A stretch of DNA of 55,258 nt, taken from positions 1 to 55,258 of the forward strand of contig NZ_FNDE01000021.1 of the NCBI RefSeq assembly GCF_900099925.1, in the 5' to 3' direction. Origin of the DNA: Aneurinibacillus thermoaerophilus (lineage in GTDB: Bacteria > Bacillota > Bacilli > Aneurinibacillales > Aneurinibacillaceae). Shown in pieces: positions 44,214-52,123 of this stretch. Within the stretch, counting starts at the first letter, position 1, and the number at the start of each line of letters is the position of its first letter. Under the pieces are notes generated by a model that worked only from the letters and a program-made list of their open reading frames with translations, searched no databases and was not told the origin of the DNA. A program made the position numbers and the translations under genes.

Positions 44214-44243
44214 TTGATAAACCATCATTTTTAAGCTTATAAT
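44214..44243 (+). promoter_or_regulatory. Sigma-A promoter for panBCD
   Basis: TTGATA (44214-44219) and a perfect TATAAT (44238-44243) are separated by 18 nt. The start is expected near 44250, giving a leader of about 228 nt before panB. Confidence 0.7.
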
Positions 44244-44249
44244 GAGGAT

Positions 44250-44390
44250 GTCAGGGCCGTATCCACGCGGAATGGCACCAGGATGTGTTTTGTTGTTGTC
44301 AGTGAAAAAATATTTGAATCTGCTCTGAGCCGATGAGGACCGAGACAGAGGAAACAAGATGCGACCATATCCATAGAAAATGGTTTCAGT
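44250..44390 (+). promoter_or_regulatory. Structured 5' leader of panB, candidate riboswitch
   Basis: About 140 nt separate the promoter from a terminator and contain no gene. Short complementary segments occur, such as CCAT (44375 region) with ATGG just beyond. ACAGAGGA (44345-44352) is fully complementary to TCCTCTGT (44399-44406), which is the loop of the terminator. A cis-regulatory 'pan' motif is known upstream of panB in some Firmicutes, so this may be one. The location and terminator are seen; the motif identity is not verified. Confidence 0.45.
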
Positions 44391-44420
44391 ACGCCTTCTC
44401 CTCTGTTTGAAGGCGTTTTT
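44391..44420 (+). terminator. Attenuator terminator in the panB leader
   Basis: ACGCCTTC (44391-44398) pairs with GAAGGCGT (44409-44416) followed by T to 44420. It lies 58 nt before panB and downstream of the panB promoter, so it probably works as an attenuator rather than as the end of birA alone. Confidence 0.85.
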
Positions 44421-44477
44421 CTGTGCCTTCAAGCGCCTTTTTTGCCTTAATCGCTCAAAGCGCAAGGAGGAATGAAA

Positions 44478-45332
44478 ATGGGGGGCAATTCACCGATCAC
44501 GACTCTCTCTTTAAAAGAAATGAAACGGAATGGACAACGCATCGTCATGCTGACCGCGTACGATTATCCGTCGGCTAAATTGGCGGACGAAGCAGGAGTC
44601 GATATGATTCTTGTCGGCGATTCGCTTGGCATGGTAGTGTTGGGGTATGATTCAACGCTACCGGTCACGCTCGACGATATGATCCATCATACGAAAGCGG
44701 TTACGCGTGGGGTAAAGCGTGCGTTTGTGGTGACGGACATGCCGTTTTTAACGTATCACGGCACGATCGAAGAAGCGCTGCGCAACGCCGGACGCATCAT
44801 GCAGGAAGGGCTCGCTAAAGCCATAAAGATCGAAGGCGGAGCGGAGCTTGCACCGTTGATTCGCCGCTGCACGCAGGCTGGCATTCCGGTGGTGGGGCAT
44901 ATCGGACTAACTCCGCAGTCTGTACATCAACTTGGAGGATACAAAGTGCAAGGCAAAACGCCGGAAGCGGCTCAAAAGCTAATGGATGATGCGCTGGCGC
45001 TTGAGGAAGCGGGAGTATTTGCGCTTGTTATGGAATGCGTGCCAAAGCAACTTGCGGAGTTTATCTCACGTAAGCTTTCGATTCCGACGATTGGCATTGG
45101 TGCTGGAGCCGGCTGTGATGGTCAGGTACTGGTGTATCATGATATATTATCGTACGGCAGCGACCGCGTGCCAAAATTTGTGAAGAAGTACGCGGACGCG
45201 GGCTCACTCATCAAACAGGCGATTTCTAGATATGCGGAAGAAGTGCGCAGCGGAGCGTTCCCGGAAGATACGCATACGTTTGCAATAAGCGAAGAAGCAC
45301 TTGAACAATTGTATGGAGGGGTGAAAGCATGA
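44478..45332 (+). CDS. panB: 3-methyl-2-oxobutanoate hydroxymethyltransferase
   Basis: It makes ketopantoate from ketoisovalerate and methylene-tetrahydrofolate, the first committed step to pantothenate and CoA. The 284-residue TIM barrel has [35 protein letters not shown] with the metal Asp, and [23 protein letters not shown] 44478 was chosen over ATG 44472 because the ribosome site AAGGAGG (44464-44470) is 7 nt from the former and only 1 nt from the latter. Confidence 0.96.
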   Translation: MGGNSPITTLSLKEMKRNGQRIVMLTAYDYPSAKLADEAGVDMILVGDSLGMVVLGYDSTLPVTLDDMIHHTKAVTRGVKRAFVVTDMPFLTYHGTIEEALRNAGRIMQEGLAKAIKIEGGAELAPLIRRCTQAGIPVVGHIGLTPQSVHQLGGYKVQGKTPEAAQKLMDDALALEEAGVFALVMECVPKQLAEFISRKLSIPTIGIGAGAGCDGQVLVYHDILSYGSDRVPKFVKKYADAGSLIKQAISRYAEEVRSGAFPEDTHTFAISEEALEQLYGGVKA

Positions 45333-46198
45333 GAGTGGTCTCCTCCATTCGAGAGTTGCGGGCCATGCTGAAGGAAATGCGCCCAAAGACGATAGGTTTT
45401 GTGCCGACAATGGGCTATTTGCACGAAGGGCATTTGAGCCTTGTTGAGAAAGCGAAGGAAATGTCCGATGTGGTCGTTATGAGTATCTTTGTCAATCCGC
45501 TGCAATTTGGTCTGAATGAAGATCTAGAGAAATATCCGCGCGATATCGAGCGGGATTGTCGTCTCGCGGAAGCGCAAGGAGTGGACATCCTGTTCTTCCC
45601 ACCGGTTGAAGAAATGTACCCGCCAGGCAGTAAAACAATCGTTTCTGTTAAAGAGATTACTGAATGTATGTGCGGCGCGTCGCGTCCAGGACATTTCGAC
45701 GGCGTGGCAACGGTTGTGACCAAGCTGTTTAACATTGTGCAGCCAGATTACGCGTTTTTCGGTATGAAGGATGCACAACAGGTGGCAGTGATTACACAGA
45801 TGGTTCGTGATTTAAACATTCCTGTTGAGATCGTGCCATGCCCGATTGTACGTGAAGCGGACGGGCTTGCGCTCAGTTCGCGCAATGTATATTTGTCCCC
45901 GGAAGAAAGGAAGCAAGCGCTTGTTTTGTCACGTTCGCTGAAACGGGCACAGGAAATGGTAGAATGCGGGGAACGTGACGCGACAGTGCTGCGTACAGCC
46001 ATTGAATCCGTCATTCAAGAGAGCCCGCTGGCGGACATCGATTATATCGAAATCCGGAGTTATCCGGAGCTTGTGCCGCTTGAGGAACTGCGCGGCGACT
46101 GTCTTATTGCGCTTGCGGTGCGCTTCGGTCGCACGCGTCTTATTGACAATATTATGCTTGTGGCGAGTCAGGAGGATATTGCATGTTCCGTACGATGA
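45329..46198 (+). CDS. panC: Pantothenate synthetase
   Basis: It ligates pantoate and beta-alanine with ATP through a pantoyl-adenylate. The 289-residue protein has the HIGH-type nucleotide motif in [22 protein letters not shown], the [12 protein letters not shown] segment and the KMSKS-like [15 protein letters not shown]. It overlaps panB by ATGA and panD by 16 nt. Confidence 0.97.
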   Translation: MRVVSSIRELRAMLKEMRPKTIGFVPTMGYLHEGHLSLVEKAKEMSDVVVMSIFVNPLQFGLNEDLEKYPRDIERDCRLAEAQGVDILFFPPVEEMYPPGSKTIVSVKEITECMCGASRPGHFDGVATVVTKLFNIVQPDYAFFGMKDAQQVAVITQMVRDLNIPVEIVPCPIVREADGLALSSRNVYLSPEERKQALVLSRSLKRAQEMVECGERDATVLRTAIESVIQESPLADIDYIEIRSYPELVPLEELRGDCLIALAVRFGRTRLIDNIMLVASQEDIACSVR

Positions 46199-46566
46199 TG
46201 AAATCAAAAATCCACCGGGCGACGGTGACGGAAGCGAACTTGAATTATGTTGGCAGCGTCACGATTGATCGGGACATTATGGACGCCGTGGACATTTTGC
46301 CAAACGAGAAAGTACAGATTGTCAACAACAATAACGGCGCTCGTCTGGAAACATACGTAATTGAAGGGGAGCGCGGCAGCGGCGTAATCTGTTTGAATGG
46401 TGCAGCAGCCCGTCTCGTTCAGCCGGGCGATATCGTGATTATTATTTCCTATGCGATGATGACGAATGAGGAAGCGAAAACGTACAAGCCGAAAGTGGCC
46501 ATTATGGATGAAAATAATCGGATTGAGCAGATGCTTGGTGAAGAGATTCATGCGACCGTGCTATAA
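46183..46566 (+). CDS. panD: Aspartate 1-decarboxylase
   Basis: It makes beta-alanine from aspartate. The 127-residue proenzyme self-cleaves at Gly24-Ser25 (in YVGSVTID) to create the pyruvoyl cofactor. The [15 protein letters not shown]-terminus and [19 protein letters not shown] are typical. ATG 46183 follows CAGGAGGATA and overlaps panC. The panBCD operon ends here. Confidence 0.97.
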   Translation: MFRTMMKSKIHRATVTEANLNYVGSVTIDRDIMDAVDILPNEKVQIVNNNNGARLETYVIEGERGSGVICLNGAAARLVQPGDIVIIISYAMMTNEEAKTYKPKVAIMDENNRIEQMLGEEIHATVL

Positions 46567-46604
46567 GTAATGTGAATAGGGAATGGAATAAAACCGGCTT
46601 ATCA

Positions 46605-46645
46605 GCCGCAGTCTTGGCAGGTTATTTTCGTGTCAAGACTGCGGC
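46605..46645. repeat. Perfect 12-bp inverted repeat after panD
   Basis: GCCGCAGTCTTG (46605-46616) and CAAGACTGCGGC (46634-46645) form a 12-bp stem with a 17-nt loop. No T run follows on either strand directly, so it may be a stabilising 3' hairpin of the panBCD mRNA, a factor-dependent end or a protein site. Confidence 0.7.
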
Positions 46646-46675
46646 CAGCCGAGGTGGTGCCAAGCGAAAGAAACT

Positions 46676-46744
46676 TTATTGTAACGGAATTTTAATTTCT
46701 AAAAAATTTTGTCTTTTTTTACTGTAATTGTACCGTTTTTTCAT
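46676..46744 (-). CDS. Putative 22-residue basic micropeptide
   Basis: Minus-strand ATG 46744 has a strong ribosome site, AAGGAGGATAA, about 8-10 nt upstream. The peptide begins MKKRYNYSKKRQNFL and ends IPLQ, with a net strong positive charge. Its ribosome site overlaps the stop of the next upstream frame, so the two could be translated together. It is short and unconfirmed. Confidence 0.35.
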   Translation of the reverse strand: MKKRYNYSKKRQNFLEIKIPLQ

Positions 46745-46760
46745 GTCTGATTATCCTCCT

Positions 46761-46886
46761 TCACCCTAATTTCCGCACTGCATATTCATTTTTCTTTGCC
46801 GGATTAACTAATTCTTCAGTACTACTTATGAACTGGTTTATCGCCTGGTATGCCTTGATCAAAACTTCTTTTACACAATCCCCCAC
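46761..46886 (-). CDS. Putative 41-residue peptide, first of a minus-strand pair
   Basis: A minus-strand frame starts with GTG 46886 and encodes about 41 residues with a helical, amphipathic look: KEVLIKAYQAINQF, then STEELVNPAKK. The first helix loosely recalls the ExLIxxY pattern of the small sporulation inhibitor Sda, but the second half does not fit well. The ribosome site is weak. A promoter-like pair lies upstream on the same strand. Assignment is speculative. Confidence 0.28.
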   Translation of the reverse strand: MGDCVKEVLIKAYQAINQFISSTEELVNPAKKNEYAVRKLG

Positions 46887-46901
46887 CTTTTTCTAATTAT
46901 G

Positions 46902-46930
46902 AATATACGTATATTTGAAATTTTTTACAA
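46902..46930 (-). promoter_or_regulatory. Minus-strand promoter candidate with palindromic operator
   Basis: Read on the minus strand, TTGTAA (46930-46925) and TATATT (46907-46902) are separated by 17 nt. The -10 lies inside a perfect 14-bp palindrome, AATATACGTATATT (46902-46915), which has the shape of a repressor operator. It would drive the two micro-ORFs ending at 46676. The region is AT-rich, so chance is possible. Confidence 0.35.
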
Positions 46931-47015
46931 ATCAAGTATGACAGAATACGCTCATATTCTTTTCTCTTTTGTGTCACACTGAAAGTAATATGTTGATGCG
47001 AAAGGTGGTTTTTTT

Positions 47016-48419
47016 GTGCTGCTTTCCCACTATTTTGCCGCCCTTAAAGATCGGCTGAATCTCATTGAGCAACAGATGGAGACTGCATCGGAGGGTGACA
47101 GGAATCAATTGTATTGCGAAGTGCTGAAACTGCGCCAGATCAGCGATCGAATTGTTGAAGAATGGCTTAGTTTTGAAGACCGCCTTATTAAAGTACAGCG
47201 GATGTTTGAGGAAGCGGAAGATGCTTCCGTGTCTTCCCAGCTTCACGATGTAACGGCTGAAGAAGAGACGGAGGAAGAAATTTATTTGCCATATACGCTG
47301 GCGGCGACGTTTCGTCAAGGACAAGGTTATTTCACGCTATCCATGTACCATGAAGCGGTGGAGTCCTTCAGTAAAGTTCTGGAAGAGGCTCCCGATGTAG
47401 CTGTGGCCCGGCTATACCTCGCATTCGGCTTTCTCATGTCTGGGCGCCTGGATGTGGCATATCGCCAGTTTCATTTGTTGACGGAAACGTGTGTACATCC
47501 TTTTATTTGTGCCGCTTCATACAATGCGATGGGGTGTATTGCCATGATGGAAGGAAATCCCGAACAAGGGCTCGGCTGGTTTGAGCAGGCGCTGGGGGCA
47601 TTCGACCAGTTTGCAGACGCCAGATATAACCAAGCGCTTGCACTGTGCCATCTCGGTCGGTACGAAGAAGCGATACAAACTGCTCGGCCATTGCTTAGAG
47701 GGACGGCTCCTGATGTGGATGTGCTTTTGTTGCTTGGTGCATGCTGCGCAAAAAGCCATCGCTTTGATGAAGCATACACGCTGCTTCAGCGCGCCGAGGC
47801 ACTTGCATATCAGGGAAAGCAACACCAAGCGATCGCCCGCATTTATGAGCAGACTGGAAAGTTCGAGGAAGCGGCCCGTTGTTACCGTGAGATGCTGCCT
47901 GCGTCACGTGCCGATGCATCGGTGTGGCATGGATTGGGCTGGTCGCTTTGGCAGTCCGGCCAAAAAGAACAGGCACTTGCCTGCATGAAACGTGCGCTTA
48001 CTCTGTCTCCGGATCAGCCGGATTACGCGTGTTCATACGCTTGGATTCTGCTGTGCGAAGGAGAGGCGGAAAGGGCATGGAAGGTGTTTGAACAGACGGC
48101 GCGTAAATATCAACATCCGTTGGCAAGAGCCGGCATGGTGGAAACTTTGCTCAAACAACACCACTTTGTTGTCGCTGAAGAAATCATAAGCAACCTATCC
48201 GAAGATCAAAACGCACATATACGGGCACTTGGTCAGTATTTGAAAGGACGGCTGTTGCTTATGCAGGGCAAACGTGAAGAAGCGCTAGAATATTTTTCAC
48301 TCAGCCACAGGGCCGGCGTAATTCGGGAGAGCGGATTGTATGCCGGACTTCTTCACTATGCTGATGGCGCCCATGAAGAGGCGTACGAAAGGTGGAAAGA
48401 ATTTATTCCGGCCCCATAA
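47016..48419 (+). CDS. TPR-repeat protein
   Basis: The 467-residue protein has an N-terminal helical coiled region (LKDRLNLIEQQMETASEGDR, then an acidic EEETEEEI linker near 90) followed by about nine TPR units; clear ones contain YNAMGCIAMMEGNPEQGLGWFEQALGAF-like helix pairs and WHGLGWSLWQSGQKEQALACM. No catalytic domain is present. GTG 47016 follows AAAGGTGG. It sits alone between pan genes and dinG. The role is unknown, probably a scaffold. Confidence 0.82.
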   Translation: MLLSHYFAALKDRLNLIEQQMETASEGDRNQLYCEVLKLRQISDRIVEEWLSFEDRLIKVQRMFEEAEDASVSSQLHDVTAEEETEEEIYLPYTLAATFRQGQGYFTLSMYHEAVESFSKVLEEAPDVAVARLYLAFGFLMSGRLDVAYRQFHLLTETCVHPFICAASYNAMGCIAMMEGNPEQGLGWFEQALGAFDQFADARYNQALALCHLGRYEEAIQTARPLLRGTAPDVDVLLLLGACCAKSHRFDEAYTLLQRAEALAYQGKQHQAIARIYEQTGKFEEAARCYREMLPASRADASVWHGLGWSLWQSGQKEQALACMKRALTLSPDQPDYACSYAWILLCEGEAERAWKVFEQTARKYQHPLARAGMVETLLKQHHFVVAEEIISNLSEDQNAHIRALGQYLKGRLLLMQGKREEALEYFSLSHRAGVIRESGLYAGLLHYADGAHEEAYERWKEFIPAP

Positions 48420-48531
48420 GCACCGGTTTTTCTTTTTTTATATTGCACTTCCTTTCTGAGTGATAGAAAATAATAAGTGCATCCCTCTCTTTGGAGAAGC
48501 GAAGGAAGCGGAAAATGATGAGGTGAAACGA

Positions 48532-51435
48532 TTGAACACGTTTGTTGTGGTCGATTTTGAGACGACGGGCAATCGACCGAAAGAGGGGGATAAAATCATT
48601 CAAATCGGTACGGTGCTTATCCGGAATGGTAAAATTGCGGAACGGTTTTCAACCTTGGTTAACCCGCAGACTGAAATTCCCCCTTTTATTGAGAATTTAA
48701 CGGGTATCACGAATGACATGGTGGTGCATGCTCCGATGATAGAGGAGGTGCTGCCGCCATTGTTGAAGATGTTAGATGGAGCTGTGTTTGTGGCTCATAA
48801 CGTCTTTTTTGATCTGGCGTTTTTACAGAATGCGTTGCAGGAAGCGGGATATCATCCGTTTACCGGACCTTTGATTGACACGGTTGAGCTATCGCGTCTG
48901 TTGCTTCCAAGACAGGAAGGATATCGATTATCCGATCTGTCAGTTAGTCTCGACATTATGCATGAACATCCGCATCAGGCTGATTCCGATGCCGAGGCGA
49001 CTGCGCATATTTTGTTGCATTTGCTTGAGAAATTACGCAATCTGCCGCTCGTTACGATTCAACATCTACAAAGGCTAAGCAGACTCTTTCATTCCGATAT
49101 TCAGATGCTGCTATCGGACATTGAACACCAAAAAGTTCGTGAAGGTACGTACGAACCAGGAACAGATTTGGAAGTTATTCACCAAATCTGCTTGAAAAAG
49201 AGAAAAGCGATCAAACAAGAAAGTGGCAGATCACTGGAACAAGCGATTGATTTTGATGGGTTTGCCGATGGTCTGTTTGGGGAGCAGGGGTTATTAAAAA
49301 AATGTATGCCCGGCTTTGAGTTGCGCCCTGCTCAGGTTGCGATGATGAAACAGGTGTACGAATCATTTGCGTCAGGTCGACATCTTATGGTAGAAGCAGG
49401 CACAGGAACAGGTAAATCACTCGCGTATTTAATTCCTGCTGTCTTCTGGGCGAAGCAGCAGGAAGAGGTCGTTGTTGTTTCCACGCATACGATTCAACTG
49501 CAGGAGCAGATGTACACACGTGATTTGCCGATTTTGCAGGCGATATTTGGCGATGATGCGCCGCGTATTTCCATATTAAAAGGAAGAAATAATTATTTAT
49601 GCCTGCGAAAGTTTTCACATAGTCTACAGGAAGAGCAGGATAATTACGATATTCAGTTAAGCAAGTCGCAAATGCTTGTCTGGTTGACGGAGACAGAGAC
49701 AGGCGACGTGGAAGAAATCAGCCTCCCGTCCGGCGGACAGGTATATTGGAAACAGGTGCAGAGCGACGCGGGTTCATGTTTGAACCGACAGTGTCCCTGG
49801 TTTTCGCGGTGCTATTATCACCATGCGCGGCGCAAAGCTCAGCAAGCAGAAGTCATCGTAACGAATCACTCACTTTTATTCACCGACATGAATTCGGAGC
49901 ATCGAATTGTTCCATCGTATAAGTATGCGGTTATTGATGAAGCGCATCACTTTGACGACGTAGCAAGTCGTCATTTAGGGGATACTATCTCTTCCTACCA
50001 ACTGGAGGGTATGCTGCATCATCTGCACCCGGATCGCGGTGTGGGGCTGCTTGAAGAAGTAGAAGAGGCGGTACGGGCTTGGAGTATAGCTGATTATGAG
50101 GAAAGCAAACATCTTATTGAGGCGGCGTATCAGCAAATTCGCGAAGGAAAAGAAACGATCCGTGAGATGTACAATTTGCTTTATCAGTGGTCCCACCAGC
50201 GGGCGAAAGAAAGTGAAGAAATCGGGCATACGGTGCTTCGTTATAAACAGGAGCACTTAACGAGCCGCTGGGGACGCGCCGTTGTTTCTGCCGTGCGTAA
50301 CAGCGTGGACTTATTGCTTGCCATCGGCAAGAGGTTGGAGGCGATTTACGCAAACATTCAAAGCGATGACGCGCCGATTGGCATGAAAGGACTTTTGACT
50401 GATTTAAACGGGGCTGTGCAGGATTGTCTCGAATACGCGGAGCTATTGCATCATATGTTGCTTACAGAAGATGAAGAGCATGTCTATTGGATTGAACTTG
50501 ACACGCGCACAACCCGCAAAACGATTTATTTGCACCGCGTGCCGATCGATGTATCGAGCACGTTGCGCGAGCGTTTTTTCAACAAAAAAGAATCTGTCAT
50601 TCTTACTTCGGCTACGCTAAGCGTCAATTCTTCTTTTGCTTACGCGACGGAACGGTTCGGGCTTGCGGACTTGCTCGCGGAGAACAAAGTAAGTACCATC
50701 GTGCTTTCCTCTCCGTTTAACTATAAGCAACAGATGCTCGTTTGCATCCCGAGTGAGGTACCGAATATCAAAGGTTCCTCGGAAGAACAATTTATCCGCG
50801 CGCTAATAGATTCACTGGCACGGGTGGCCGTTGCAACGAAAGGGCGAATGCTTGTCTTGTTTACTTCATATGCGATGTTGCGCGGCGTATATGAACATTT
50901 GAAAGAAAGGTTAAAAGAAGCGAACATTACTGTTCTGGGACACGGGGTGGACAGCGGTAGCCGCAGCAAATTAACCAAGCAGTTTCGCTCCCTGGAAGCC
51001 TGTGTATTGCTTGGCACGAGCAGCTTTTGGGAGGGTGTTGATATTCCTGGCGACGATCTATCCTGCCTTGCAATTGTTCGCCTTCCATTCGTCCCGCCGA
51101 ATCATCCGCTTGTTGAAGCGCGTAACCAGCAGCTGGAGCAGCAAAACAAAAATGCTTTCATGCAGTTGTCCGTGCCTCAAGCGCTCATCCGGTTTAAGCA
51201 AGGATTCGGTCGCCTTGTGCGGACAGGAACGGACCGGGGGGTCGTGCTTATCTATGATCGACGCGTTATCGATGCTCGCTATGGCCGGCTATTTCTTCAG
51301 TCGTTACCTGAGACAAACGTAATTGTGAAGCCAACGGAAGATTTATTACCCGAAATTTCGGATTGGCTCGCAAGAACAAAAAGCGCAGAAAGAAACAGCA
51401 AGGAGGAAGCGACCGAGCCAAAACAGTGGGGGTAA
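48532..51435 (+). CDS. dinG: DinG-type helicase with N-terminal exonuclease domain
   Basis: Residues 1-170 are a DEDDh exonuclease (DFETTG 8-13, HNVFFDLAF, HxADSDAEAT). The rest is an XPD/DinG superfamily-2 helicase with Walker A GTGTGKS (near 290) and DEAH (near 468). Four Cys at about 357, 416, 421 and 427 have the x4/x5 spacing of the DinG 4Fe-4S cluster. The start is uncertain: the frame opens at GTG 48460, but TTG 48532 and GTG 48523 are closer to the conserved N-terminus. TTG 48532 follows GAGGTGA by 5 nt and was chosen. It acts in DNA repair or R-loop removal in this family. Confidence 0.93.
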   Translation: MNTFVVVDFETTGNRPKEGDKIIQIGTVLIRNGKIAERFSTLVNPQTEIPPFIENLTGITNDMVVHAPMIEEVLPPLLKMLDGAVFVAHNVFFDLAFLQNALQEAGYHPFTGPLIDTVELSRLLLPRQEGYRLSDLSVSLDIMHEHPHQADSDAEATAHILLHLLEKLRNLPLVTIQHLQRLSRLFHSDIQMLLSDIEHQKVREGTYEPGTDLEVIHQICLKKRKAIKQESGRSLEQAIDFDGFADGLFGEQGLLKKCMPGFELRPAQVAMMKQVYESFASGRHLMVEAGTGTGKSLAYLIPAVFWAKQQEEVVVVSTHTIQLQEQMYTRDLPILQAIFGDDAPRISILKGRNNYLCLRKFSHSLQEEQDNYDIQLSKSQMLVWLTETETGDVEEISLPSGGQVYWKQVQSDAGSCLNRQCPWFSRCYYHHARRKAQQAEVIVTNHSLLFTDMNSEHRIVPSYKYAVIDEAHHFDDVASRHLGDTISSYQLEGMLHHLHPDRGVGLLEEVEEAVRAWSIADYEESKHLIEAAYQQIREGKETIREMYNLLYQWSHQRAKESEEIGHTVLRYKQEHLTSRWGRAVVSAVRNSVDLLLAIGKRLEAIYANIQSDDAPIGMKGLLTDLNGAVQDCLEYAELLHHMLLTEDEEHVYWIELDTRTTRKTIYLHRVPIDVSSTLRERFFNKKESVILTSATLSVNSSFAYATERFGLADLLAENKVSTIVLSSPFNYKQQMLVCIPSEVPNIKGSSEEQFIRALIDSLARVAVATKGRMLVLFTSYAMLRGVYEHLKERLKEANITVLGHGVDSGSRSKLTKQFRSLEACVLLGTSSFWEGVDIPGDDLSCLAIVRLPFVPPNHPLVEARNQQLEQQNKNAFMQLSVPQALIRFKQGFGRLVRTGTDRGVVLIYDRRVIDARYGRLFLQSLPETNVIVKPTEDLLPEISDWLARTKSAERNSKEEATEPKQWG

Positions 51436-51457
51436 GGTAAGAAGGAGAGGACAAAAA

Positions 51458-52075
51458 GTGAAAGTGCCAAAAATATCCGAAGCCGTTGTTAGAAGGCTTC
51501 CCGTTTATTTGCGTTATTTGAACAATTTAAAAGCAATGAACGTTCGTACCGTTTCATCGCAGCAGCTTGGCGAAGCGCTTGATTTAAACCCGGCACAAAT
51601 TCGCAAGGATCTTGCCTGCTTTGGCGAGTTCGGCCGCAAGGGGATTGGCTATGAGGTTAACTATCTTGTGGAAAAAATCAAAAGCATTCTTAAGCTTGAC
51701 AAGCAGGTTAACGTTTTGTTGGTCGGAGCGGGGCATCTTGGACATGCGATTAGCAATTACAACGCTTATTTAAAAGATAGTATGCGAATTGTCGCTATTT
51801 TTGATGCAGATCCGCATAAAATCGGTAAAAAAATCGTAAATATGATGATTCAACCATTGGAAGAATTGGCGAATACGGTAAAAGAAAAGAATATCCGCAT
51901 TGCCATTATTGCGGTGCCAGCGGACGCAGCACAGGCGGTGGCCGATCGCCTTGTCGCCGCCGGTATTACTGGCATTCTAAATTTCGCACCAACGAATTTA
52001 CGCGTGCCGGAAAACGTTCGCGTCCATGATGCGGATGTAACGATGGAACTGCATAGCTTGGCGTATTATTTATAA
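51458..52075 (+). CDS. rex: Redox-sensing transcriptional repressor Rex
   Basis: Rex represses anaerobic and NADH-related genes and is released from DNA by NADH. The 205-residue protein has an N-terminal winged helix (VSSQQLGEALDLNPAQIRKDL, about residues 32-52) and a Rossmann domain with GAGHLGHAI. GTG 51458 follows GAAGGAGAGG, a strong site. It stands 22 nt after dinG. No Rex palindrome was recognised with certainty in the window. Confidence 0.96.
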   Translation: MKVPKISEAVVRRLPVYLRYLNNLKAMNVRTVSSQQLGEALDLNPAQIRKDLACFGEFGRKGIGYEVNYLVEKIKSILKLDKQVNVLLVGAGHLGHAISNYNAYLKDSMRIVAIFDADPHKIGKKIVNMMIQPLEELANTVKEKNIRIAIIAVPADAAQAVADRLVAAGITGILNFAPTNLRVPENVRVHDADVTMELHSLAYYL

Positions 52076-52084
52076 AAAATAGAG

Positions 52085-52123
52085 TAAGGAGGGAAGGCGC
52101 GCTTCCCGCGCGCCTCACATATT
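52085..52123 (+). promoter_or_regulatory. Split ribosome site with a hairpin spacer
   Basis: TAAGGAGG (52085-52092) is the only Shine-Dalgarno before ATG 52124, but it lies 31 nt away. Between them is a perfect 7-bp G/C hairpin, GGCGCGC (52096-52102) with GCGCGCC (52108-52114). Folding it leaves about 12 nt of effective spacing. A competing stem, GGGAAG (52091-52096) with CTTCCC (52102-52107), would mask the 3' end of the Shine-Dalgarno. The two stems are mutually exclusive. Confidence 0.6.

Noticed and set aside
44325-44352. Hammerhead-ribozyme-like core bases in the panB leader
   Set aside because: The segment has CGATGAG and GAGAC but not the full CUGANGA...GAAA core with matching stems.
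48419-48459. Terminator after the TPR protein before dinG
   Set aside because: T-rich sequence is present but the stem is only a CCGG/CCGG 4-bp pairing.
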